Assembly (NCBI GenBank): GCA_003450555.1
Contig: DMFQ01000212.1
Span: 4,586-10,503, forward strand
Direction: 5' to 3'
Source of the DNA: Ktedonobacter sp.
GTDB taxonomy: Bacteria > Chloroflexota > Ktedonobacteria > Ktedonobacterales > Ktedonobacteraceae
DNA: 5,918 nt
Part shown: positions 1-5,025 of the stretch, one piece after another
Layout: the number at the start of each line of letters is the position of its first letter
How positions within the stretch are numbered: the stretch's first letter is position 1
Position numbers and translations under genes: made by a program
Notes under the pieces: generated by a model
Database searches by the model: none
Seen by the model: the letters and a program-made list of their open reading frames with translations, nothing else
What the model was told of the DNA's origin: nothing

Positions 1-30
1 AGGCTGGATACCCTTATAAATAGCCAGCCT
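1..30. repeat. Short inverted repeat downstream of the minus-strand gene
   Basis: AGGCTGG (1-7) pairs perfectly with CCAGCCT (24-30) around a 16-base A/T-rich loop. It lies about 33 bases past the stop codon of the minus-strand membrane-protein gene, so it could be the stem of a terminator. The bases that would hold a T-run lie outside the window, so this cannot be decided here. Confidence 0.35.
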
Positions 31-63
31 GGTGACGTGTGATGAGGTTCAACTGCACTGCGC

Positions 64-456
64 TTAGCTTTTCGTTCTAAACAGCATAATATTGAACGTG
101 ACGTTGACCAGCACCATGGCAAGGCAAACCAGGCCTATGCCAATCAGCACCGCCGCAATCCCCAGGAGCGTCAGATCCCCAAGGATAATAGCAACCAGCG
201 GGATCATGAGTGCTAGCGAGACAATCGCCAGCGCAAGGCTCTTCCCGAAAGGATTGTCATGTTTGGAAGCAGGCACTGCTGCCCGCACGTGGTACAGAAT
301 CTCCGGCATGAGCCGCGGCACCAGTCGCTGTGCAAGTGCTTCAATGAACTGCTCATTGAACTCAGGACCTACCTGCTGTTGTGCATGTGCTGCTGGTGGT
401 GTTTCAGGCCCAGCCACCTGTGGCGGTATCGGATAGGTTGTTTGTGGTGATAACAT
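64..456 (-). CDS. Small two-helix membrane protein with proline-rich N-terminus, unknown function
   Basis: I do not recognise a named family. The 130-residue product has a polar N-terminal part rich in Pro, Gln and Ala (about residues 1-32). A likely amphipathic stretch follows (about 33-60, containing EQFIEALAQRLVPRLMPEIL). Two hydrophobic segments come next, about 73-92 and 96-118, and the C-terminus is short and basic (RTKS). This suggests an inner-membrane protein with a cytoplasmic N-terminal tail and a helical hairpin. I chose the ATG at 456 because GAGGAG lies just upstream on the minus strand at ribosome-binding distance. A GTG at 480 in the same frame would add eight residues, but it would place that purine-rich site inside the gene, and no good site precedes it. 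The gene is divergent from everything else here and separated by about 680 bases, so nothing ties it to the neighbouring genes. The coding call is fairly firm; the function is unknown. Confidence 0.7.
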   Translation of the reverse strand: MLSPQTTYPIPPQVAGPETPPAAHAQQQVGPEFNEQFIEALAQRLVPRLMPEILYHVRAAVPASKHDNPFGKSLALAIVSLALMIPLVAIILGDLTLLGIAAVLIGIGLVCLAMVLVNVTFNIMLFRTKS

Positions 457-835
457 GATCGGTTTCTCCTCTTTTTCCACACAATTGGAAGAGATATCCT
501 CTCTCCTCTGTTCAAAGCATAGAACACGCGCATCACCAGAAAATCACAAGAGGCTGTTCCATCATCAAAGCCTGATCACAGTTTTGCACTATCTACCAAT
601 CGGTCGCTGTGTGTTGCGCGTGGCCGTTCTTGCTGGCGCAACACAAAGAGGCGGTATTATAGTCGATAGATGTCTGTGTCATATGGGTTCAGTCCACAGA
701 CTTCTGCTTCTTGATGCAACAGGTCCCGCGGGGGTATTCCACGAGAGAGCGCTGAACAGATTTTGATGCCTCTGTGATATTTGGCCCTCTCTCTGTGACC
801 GGAAAGTGATACAAGCATCCTATACTACTAAGTGG

Positions 836-851
836 AAGAGGGAAACCTCTT
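836..851. repeat. Hairpin with GAAA loop
   Basis: AAGAGG (836-841) and CCTCTT (846-851) pair perfectly around the loop GAAA, which has the GNRA tetraloop pattern if transcribed on the plus strand. It lies just after the weak -10-like TATACT. No T-run follows, so it is not a simple intrinsic terminator. Confidence 0.4.
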
Positions 852-864
852 AGGGAAGAGGGAT

Positions 865-874
865 TTCTCGAGAA
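865..874. repeat. 10-base perfect palindrome TTCTCGAGAA
   Basis: TTCTCGAGAA is fully self-complementary. It could be a dimeric regulator's site upstream of the stress-protein gene, or simply part of a larger leader fold, since CGAGAA recurs shortly downstream. No regulator is identifiable, so an operator role is speculative. Confidence 0.25.
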
Positions 875-919
875 GCGAACCTGCCGCGAGAAGGCGAAGG
901 GTGTACATAAAGACGAATC

Positions 920-949
920 GCTCCACACGAGCCAACAGACTCGTGGAGC
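920..949. repeat. Strong hairpin in leader of stress-protein gene
   Basis: GCTCCA plus CGAG on the left (920-931) pairs with CTCGTGGAGC on the right (940-949). This gives about ten base pairs with a two-base bulge and an 8-base loop. It is the strongest single stem in the divergent region apart from the 994-1043 repeat. No T-run follows. It may be part of a structured 5' leader or a small RNA; the sequence matches no riboswitch class I know. Confidence 0.4.
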
Positions 950-993
950 CATGCGAGGCCAGCATATAGGCCGCTTGGTACTACCTCTCCTGC

Positions 994-1043
994 CTTCAAA
1001 ATGTACGGGCGATCCCTTGCGGTCGCCCTGCATGAGGGTACAT
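994..1043 (+). repeat. 50-base hairpin repeat, copy 1
   Basis: This is one of two related 50-base units in the window; the other is at 2161-2210. It has CTTC, then AAAATGTACGGGC (998-1010), and a stem formed by 1007-1015 and 1021-1028 with one bulged T. The loop is CTTGC (1016-1020), followed by TG and a tail ending in ACAT. The stem is about eight base pairs. It lies 93 bases before the chosen start of the universal stress protein. It resembles the REP-like G/C-rich hairpins scattered between genes in many large bacterial genomes, but could also be an RNA element in the leader. Confidence 0.7.
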
Positions 1044-1136
1044 CGATGAGAGCAACTGGAGAAGTCCCCTGGACAGCAGCAGGCCGATTAGCTTTCAACA
1101 AGCATCGATTTCATGCTAGGAAAGCCGGGAGAAAAT

Positions 1137-1652
1137 ATGATACTTCATGTAGGACATACAAAAGCCAAAGATGAGGAGGGCACAAGAAAAACCGTTTCCC
1201 ATCAGGCGGTCACCGGTGATATTGCCATCATTATTGATGGCAAATCGCTCGATAGCGAACTGGTCAGGCTAGCGAGTCTGCTCGCCAGCCATGGCAGATG
1301 CAACATTCATCTCATTCACTTCATTGAAGTGCCACGCACCCTGCCTTTGAGAGCTGGTCTACCGGAAGAAAATGAGAAGGCCGACAAACTCCTTGCGGAA
1401 GCCCTGGCCATCACCGGTAGGGCTGGTTGCCATGCCGTGGCCGAAGTCGTGCAAGTCCGCGACGTCGGTCTGGCCATTATCGAAGAAGCCAGGGACCGCG
1501 AGTGGTCATTGATTATTCTTGGTGAGGTGCGCGACGTGCACCACAGGGAACACTACGATAGAGACACAATGATTCCGTATGTCCTTGCACATGCTCCCTG
1601 CCGTGTCTGGGTTGTCCAGGATCCTCCGGCGGAATGGGCCGCTTTTTTTTAG
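1137..1652 (+). CDS. Universal stress protein (UspA-like) family protein
   Basis: The 171-residue product has the UspA-like alpha/beta layout. A first strand ends in a DG turn (IAIIIDGKS, about residues 29-37), a helix follows (41-51), and a second strand is NIHLIHFIEV (56-65). A long helix (about 77-94), a third strand (about 100-107), the RDVGLAIIEEA helix (108-118), the strand LIILGE (125-130) and a final strand CRVWVV (155-160) complete the fold. The family is cytoplasmic, binds nucleotide or signals stress, and is often induced by starvation or low oxygen. The usual ATP motif (G-x2-G-x9-G-S/T) after LIILG is absent: GEVRDVHH lacks the second glycine and the GS pair. I chose ATG 1137 because GGGAG (1127-1131) precedes it by 5 bases; ATG 1113 would add eight residues but has no clear site. 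The extra N-terminal 25 or so residues are polar and of unknown role. The family call is good; the partner is unknown. Confidence 0.82.
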   Translation: MILHVGHTKAKDEEGTRKTVSHQAVTGDIAIIIDGKSLDSELVRLASLLASHGRCNIHLIHFIEVPRTLPLRAGLPEENEKADKLLAEALAITGRAGCHAVAEVVQVRDVGLAIIEEARDREWSLIILGEVRDVHHREHYDRDTMIPYVLAHAPCRVWVVQDPPAEWAAFF

Positions 1653-1658
1653 CGGCTC
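1636..1658. repeat. Hairpin overlapping the stop codon, with T8 run
   Basis: GGGCCGCT (1636-1643) pairs with AGCGGCTC (1651-1658), including one G-T pair, around a 7-base T loop. The T run (1643-1650) and the TAG stop (1650-1652) of the stress-protein gene sit inside it. The T-run is in the loop rather than after the stem, so it is not a standard intrinsic terminator for plus-strand transcription. The A-rich complement gives none for the minus strand either. Confidence 0.45.
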
Positions 1659-1715
1659 AGCTCTGAAGAAAGAGCGCTGCTACCGAATACATATCTCAGA
1701 AAGCGAGGCAAGCCG

Positions 1716-2105
1716 ATGACGAACTTCAACTTCACTACTGAGCACATATCGATTGTTGATGCAGAAGATCAGAAGGTGAATCTCAGCCCACAAGAAGCCT
1801 TGAACCTGCTACAATGGTTATTCGACAAGAGGGGAGCGTTGCTGAGCCTCACCCATCAAGATGCCGATCAGGCATCATACAGTGAAAAACGGCTTGAGAT
1901 TTTCCTCTCCCAGGAACACTTGGATCAGCTGGATACACTGAAAGCCGCCATCCCCCATTTGCAGGAATACCCGTCCGCCGCCAAAGTCCTCACTGCCCCC
2001 TTCGACTCGGTGACTGAACGAGCCATTCAATTGCTCAAAGAACTCCAAGTCGAATACCGGATTCATCCTTTGCTGGAAGACAACACTGCATTCGCTCAAG
2101 GCTAA
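1716..2105 (+). CDS. Conserved-looking small soluble protein of unknown function
   Basis: I do not recognise this 129-residue protein. It has no signal peptide or membrane segment, is acidic, and is predicted mostly helical. A short N-terminal strand region with ISIVDAEDQKVNLS (about 11-24) is followed by a helix (about 25-45, SPQEALNLLQWLFDKRGALL). Another helical stretch runs at about 56-84, and a third region, SVTERAIQLLKELQVEYRIH, at about 98-117. The opening pattern of a short beta unit leading into SPQEALxLLxWL suggests a small binding or regulatory module, but that is only an impression. The start is supported by GAGG at 1705-1708, seven bases before the ATG. It lies 63 bases after the stress-protein stop on the same strand and could share its transcript. 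The next gene is 152 bases away behind a hairpin repeat. Good codon structure and a ribosome-binding site make it a real gene; function is not assigned. Confidence 0.72.
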   Translation: MTNFNFTTEHISIVDAEDQKVNLSPQEALNLLQWLFDKRGALLSLTHQDADQASYSEKRLEIFLSQEHLDQLDTLKAAIPHLQEYPSAAKVLTAPFDSVTERAIQLLKELQVEYRIHPLLEDNTAFAQG

Positions 2106-2160
2106 GCAGGCTATCCGGTGAGGTTACAGTTACCTGTGTAGTATGCTCAAGCCGTCACAA

Positions 2161-2210
2161 CTTCTAAAATGTACGGGCAGGGCTTGCCCCTGCCCTGTGC
2201 CAGGTGACAT
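2161..2210 (+). repeat. 50-base hairpin repeat, copy 2
   Basis: This is the second copy of the unit at 994-1043, in the same orientation. It has CTTCT, then AAAATGTACGGGC (2166-2178), and a perfect 8-base-pair stem formed by GGGCAGGG (2175-2182) and CCCTGCCC (2188-2195). The loop is the identical CTTGC (2183-2187), followed by TG and a tail ending in GACAT. Four of the eight stem pairs differ from copy 1 and all remain complementary. It lies 47 bases upstream of the chosen start of the two-domain kinase gene. No T-run follows, so it is not a simple terminator. Confidence 0.72.
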
Positions 2211-2244
2211 CACTTAATGGTATCTCTCCAAGAAAGACGGGGAA

Positions 2245-2251
2245 AAGGAGG
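2245..2251 (+). promoter_or_regulatory. Ribosome-binding site AAGGAGG fixing the kinase-gene start
   Basis: AAGGAGG sits six bases before the ATG at 2258. It is the best Shine-Dalgarno match in the window. It argues for that start rather than the in-frame ATG at 2204, which lies inside the hairpin repeat and has no such site. Confidence 0.8.
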
Positions 2252-2257
2252 AAGGTT

Positions 2258-4078
2258 ATGTATAAGGCTAAAGAGCAGTCCGAATTAAAACAGGATGTAT
2301 CGTTTGCTAGCATGTTACACATGCTCGCATACCCGAGTGCATTTCCGTTTGCCCCCCCCGATGGAAGGTCTCTATTGGTTTTTCCGGTCATCCAAACCCA
2401 TGCCTCGGCAGTAGTGCTGACGCCTGAACGCGTCTATAAGCTCAAGAAGCCGAAGAACTTTGGTTTTTTTGATTTCTCAACCCCTGCTCTCCGCCGCCAC
2501 TTTTGTATACAAGAGGTACGCATCAATAGCCGTCTTGCACCTGAGGTATACCTCGGTATTGCTCCTGTTCTCGCGTTCTCTGATGGTCGGTTCTGCTTTG
2601 GCCCCGTCTTTTCGCTCGATGACGTGCCGCTACCAGGTTCTCCACTCGCCGGAGGCTCGGTCGTAGATTACGCCGTCGTCATGGTACGCCTTCCTGATGA
2701 GGCCATGTTGGCGTCGCGGCTTCGAGAGGGAGTAGCTTCCTCTTCGCTGCTTGCAGCGATAGCGCGGTACATAGCTGCTTTCCATACCCATACGCTGACG
2801 AATGAGCATATTGCCAGCTTTGGCAGTCTGGATGTTATCCGAGGCAATTGGGAAGAAAATTTCGAGCAGATGAAGCCATACCTTGGTCGCACACTTGACA
2901 CTTTCACCTATGACCGCATTGTTGAGTACGTCCATCGCTTTCTCGAAGAGCGGGCAGCCCTTTTTGTCAGCCGTGTCCAGGATGGACGCATCCGTGACTG
3001 TCATGGTGACCTCCGCTTGCAACACGTCTATATCCTGGACGAGCAGGCCGCTTCCACTCACCCCTTCTCGCACCTGGCCATTCTTGATGGGATCGAGTTT
3101 AATGAGCGTTTTCGCTACAGTGATGTGGCCAGTGAGGTCGCTTTTCTGGCCATGGAATTGGATGCTGCCGGTCGACCTGACCTGGCCCGCACATTCATTC
3201 ACACCTATGTCACAGAAACGGGCGATCAAGCTCTTCTCGAATTACTGCCCTTCTACAGCTGCTACCGGGCCTGCGTGCGCGGGAAGGTGCTCTCATTCCA
3301 ACTCGATGAGCCAGAAGTACCTGAAACGCAGCAGGAAGTTGCGCGTCAGGAAGCTGGCTCACTGTTTGCCCTGGCTGAGCATTACGCCAGTGGTCCAACC
3401 AGACCGACAGTGATCATGATCGGGGGGCTGATGGGGACGGGGAAAAGTACCCTGGCACTCGCCCTCAAGCGTGAATTGGGCTGGGAACTCTTTTCCTCAG
3501 ACGCGGTCCGGAAGCACCTTGCTCAACTTGATCCCGCACAACCACAGGCTGATGCTTTCGGTCAAGGGTGGTATAGCTCTGGCTGGACCAGCCGTACCTA
3601 CCATGCCTTACGTGCACTGGCCAGTACAGCCCTTGCCAGAGGCCGTTCGGTCCTGCTTGATGCCTCCTATATGCGCAGGGCTGATCGCCAGGCCCTGGCG
3701 CAAGCAGCAGCAGCGTATGGTGCCCCTGTCCTCTTTGTCGAATGCATCTGTGCGCGAGAGGATGCTCTGAGCAGGCTTGCCCAACGCTGGCGCATGCGCG
3801 TGGATGCCAGGCAATTGCCCCCTGAAGAAGCATCCGCAGCCTCAGATGGCCGCCCTGATCTCTACGATGCTCAGTGCGCTGGATGGGAATCCTTTGTGGC
3901 ACAGGAAGAGCCATATATAAGGCGCGCTGTAGTTACGACCATGCTGCCACTCGCGGTCGGTGTTGAACAGGTTCTCGATGCGCTACACTCACCCCGTTTG
4001 GCCTGCTGGCTGGCTCTCAGTAAGAGTGAGGCCTCTCTTGAAGAGAGGGAAGCACTTCTTGAGCACTCTGTGAGATGA
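2258..4078 (+). CDS. Two-domain protein: aminoglycoside-phosphotransferase-like domain fused to P-loop kinase
   Basis: The 606-residue soluble protein joins two domains. The N-terminal domain (about 15-370) is of the COG2187 phosphotransferase type. It shows VYKLKKP (59-65) with candidate ATP-contacting lysines, then EVRINSRLAPEVYLG (86-100). The catalytic-loop motif HGDLRLQH has its base at Asp251, and DGIEFN (277-282) is the metal-binding segment. The C-terminal domain (about 383-590) is a P-loop kinase of the COG0645 type. It has Walker A GLMGTGKST (390-398), SSDAVRK with Asp415 and VLLDAS (465-470) as Walker-B-like strand. An FVECICARE strand and arginine-rich lid region with RLAQRWRMR follow. 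Both active sites look intact. The substrate is unknown; despite the fold name, antibiotic phosphorylation is not implied. The mycobacterial relative Rv2004c (about 500 residues) belongs to the DosR dormancy regulon beside a universal stress protein, matching the neighbour here. This copy is longer, partly through N- and C-terminal extensions. Start fixed by AAGGAGG. Confidence 0.88.
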   Translation: MYKAKEQSELKQDVSFASMLHMLAYPSAFPFAPPDGRSLLVFPVIQTHASAVVLTPERVYKLKKPKNFGFFDFSTPALRRHFCIQEVRINSRLAPEVYLGIAPVLAFSDGRFCFGPVFSLDDVPLPGSPLAGGSVVDYAVVMVRLPDEAMLASRLREGVASSSLLAAIARYIAAFHTHTLTNEHIASFGSLDVIRGNWEENFEQMKPYLGRTLDTFTYDRIVEYVHRFLEERAALFVSRVQDGRIRDCHGDLRLQHVYILDEQAASTHPFSHLAILDGIEFNERFRYSDVASEVAFLAMELDAAGRPDLARTFIHTYVTETGDQALLELLPFYSCYRACVRGKVLSFQLDEPEVPETQQEVARQEAGSLFALAEHYASGPTRPTVIMIGGLMGTGKSTLALALKRELGWELFSSDAVRKHLAQLDPAQPQADAFGQGWYSSGWTSRTYHALRALASTALARGRSVLLDASYMRRADRQALAQAAAAYGAPVLFVECICAREDALSRLAQRWRMRVDARQLPPEEASAASDGRPDLYDAQCAGWESFVAQEEPYIRRAVVTTMLPLAVGVEQVLDALHSPRLACWLALSKSEASLEEREALLEHSVR

Positions 4079-4182
4079 TTTGGCGGCGGATGAGCCTGGC
4101 GCGACTAATGCATAACGAATACAGAATCGCAACGAGCTCATACCTCTTCTTCCCTCTGACTGTCTCCTACAGTGACCTGGTT

Positions 4183-4224
4183 GTGATGTGAGCATTGAAC
4201 AGCGTGACGAGATCGTGATGTGAG
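4183..4224 (+). promoter_or_regulatory. Direct repeat pair GTGATGTGAG, possible regulator sites
   Basis: GTGATGTGAG occurs at 4183-4192 and again at 4215-4224. The 32-base offset is close to three helical turns, which would place two bound proteins on the same DNA face. A related TGTGATGTG recurs at 5863-5871, past the truncated deacetylase. A regulatory role is inferred from arrangement only. Confidence 0.3.
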
Positions 4225-4236
4225 GAGTGTATCTTT

Positions 4237-4246
4237 TCTCTAGAGA
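4237..4246. promoter_or_regulatory. 10-base palindrome TCTCTAGAGA upstream of acuB
   Basis: TCTCTAGAGA is perfectly self-complementary and lies 38 bases before the acuB start, where an operator or the transcription start region would be expected. It could be chance; no bound protein is known. Confidence 0.22.
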
Positions 4247-4284
4247 GCTACGCGAAAGCAACTACACAGTCAAGGAGAAGAGCT

Positions 4285-5025
4285 ATGATCGTACGTGACA
4301 TCATGACAACAAAATTAGTGACCGTTGAACCTGACGATACCTTAAGCCACGCCGCCCAACTGCTGCGTCAGTATCAATTTCATCACCTTCCGGTGGCGCG
4401 GACAGTGCATGTGGCCGAGCCGCGGAGTACGGAATATACTGTACGGCGTACTCTCCTCCTCTTCGAGGGTTTAGTGACCTCGCAAGACATTGAGCTGGCA
4501 GCCGCACTTGCCAATCAGGAACCTTCCAGCGACACAGGGCGTCAACCCTGGCAAGAGCGGAAAGTTCTTGAGGTGATGCAGCGGGATGCTCTCCAGGTGG
4601 CACCCATCACTTCTGTGGGGGCAGCAGCTCAGCTTCTTGTTGAACGCGGTCAGAATTGCCTCCCTGTTGTAGAGTATGGTCAGTCAGAACGAGAAACACA
4701 GCCTCTTCTCGTAGGGTTACTGACGCGCAGTGATCTGCTTCTTGCTTTGGCCCGCGCTATGGGCACCTTTGAACCGGGGATGGATGTGATTGTAACCCTG
4801 CCTGCAGGGAATATGTCTCCCCTGGCGGAAGTGTTGAGCATCGCCTCTGCACTCCGCGTACAAGTGCGTAGTATCATTGCTGCACCTCTGAGAGATGGGG
4901 TGCCACACGCAGCAACACTACGTGTGGGAACGATCAATCCCGCTCCCCTGCTCGTGCGTCTACGCGCGGCTGGTATTCAGTACACATGTGCGAATCCGCT
5001 TGTAGAAGAGGAGATCCATGCCTAA
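4285..5025 (+). CDS. acuB: AcuB-type CBS-CBS-ACT regulatory protein
   Basis: The 246-residue cytoplasmic protein has two CBS domains (about 1-75 and 92-160) and a C-terminal ACT-like domain (about 166-240). Each CBS domain ends in the G-h-h-T-x-x-D motif that contacts adenosine nucleotide ribose: GLVTSQD (62-68) and GLLTRSD (144-150). This suggests AMP/ATP sensing. The segment after CBS2 (SDLLLALARAMG, then SPLAEVLSIASALRVQV and INPAPLLVRLRAAGI) follows the pattern I recall for Bacillus AcuB (about 214 residues), including the N-P-x-P/L motif near the end. CBS1 carries an unusual insertion of roughly 20 residues (about 39-57) between HLPVA and the last strand, which accounts for much of the extra length. 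The start has AAGGAG seven bases upstream. The stop overlaps the acuC start by 8 bases, so the two are translationally coupled and should act together. The exact role of AcuB is not established even in Bacillus. Confidence 0.85.
   Translation: MIVRDIMTTKLVTVEPDDTLSHAAQLLRQYQFHHLPVARTVHVAEPRSTEYTVRRTLLLFEGLVTSQDIELAAALANQEPSSDTGRQPWQERKVLEVMQRDALQVAPITSVGAAAQLLVERGQNCLPVVEYGQSERETQPLLVGLLTRSDLLLALARAMGTFEPGMDVIVTLPAGNMSPLAEVLSIASALRVQVRSIIAAPLRDGVPHAATLRVGTINPAPLLVRLRAAGIQYTCANPLVEEEIHA
5005..5013 (+). promoter_or_regulatory. Ribosome-binding site of acuC inside the end of acuB
   Basis: GAAGAGGAG lies within the last codons of acuB, four bases before the acuC ATG at 5018. It supports that start and coupled translation from the acuBC transcript. 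Confidence 0.6.

Larger units (their letters stand above)
457..1136. other. Long divergent intergenic region with several hairpins
   Basis: About 680 bases separate the minus-strand membrane protein from the universal stress protein. Open frames on both strands lack ribosome-binding sites and recognisable protein character, so I call none of them. The right half (about 830-1050) is rich in inverted repeats: a hairpin at 836-851, a 10-base palindrome at 865-874, a strong hairpin at 920-949, and the 50-base repeat at 994-1043. It should hold promoters for both flanking genes and could be a structured 5' leader of the stress-protein mRNA. TATACT at 821-826 is a possible -10 box, but I find no convincing -35 at normal spacing. 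Confidence 0.6.
4079..4284. other. Intergenic region upstream of acuB with repeats and a palindrome
   Basis: These 206 bases separate the kinase gene from acuB. They hold two direct repeats GTGATGTGAG (4183-4192 and 4215-4224), 32 bases apart start to start, and a 10-base palindrome TCTCTAGAGA (4237-4246). The ribosome-binding site AAGGAG (4272-4277) lies seven bases before the acuB start. No clear intrinsic terminator follows the kinase gene, and no confident -35/-10 pair is seen. The region probably carries an acuBC promoter. Confidence 0.5.

Noticed and set aside
455..766. Plus-strand open frame of 103 residues in the divergent intergenic region
   Set aside because: It starts within the membrane-protein 5' end, lacks a ribosome-binding site, and its translation shows no domain or gene-like character.
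689..1101. Two overlapping minus-strand open frames (114 and 83 residues) before the stress-protein gene
   Set aside because: Both cross the hairpins and the repeat, have no ribosome-binding sites and no recognisable protein features.
2204..2257. Upstream in-frame ATG for the kinase gene
   Set aside because: It lies within the hairpin repeat and has no Shine-Dalgarno sequence. The ATG at 2258 has AAGGAGG at ideal spacing, and the family similarity begins after it.
2352..2359. Run of eight C as a possible frameshift site in the kinase gene
   Set aside because: The reading frame stays consistent with the family on both sides (YPSAFPFAPP then VIQTHAS), so there is no sign of a shift.
2630..3229. 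199-residue minus-strand open frame inside the kinase gene
   Set aside because: It lies wholly opposite the well-conserved phosphotransferase domain, has no ribosome-binding site, and reads as an ordinary antisense shadow of a coding region.
3465..3914. 149-residue minus-strand open frame opposite the P-loop domain
   Set aside because: Its composition is low-complexity (Arg, Gln, His, Pro), as expected for a shadow of the real gene, and no domain is recognisable.
4032..4048. Inverted repeat CCTCTC/GAGAGG near the end of the kinase gene as a terminator
   Set aside because: It is inside the coding frame, is A/G and C/T simple in sequence, and no T-run follows.
2258..4078. Antibiotic-resistance gene (aminoglycoside phosphotransferase)
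   Set aside because: Only the fold is shared. The COG2187-type motifs and the fused P-loop kinase place it in a housekeeping or stress family with no known drug substrate.
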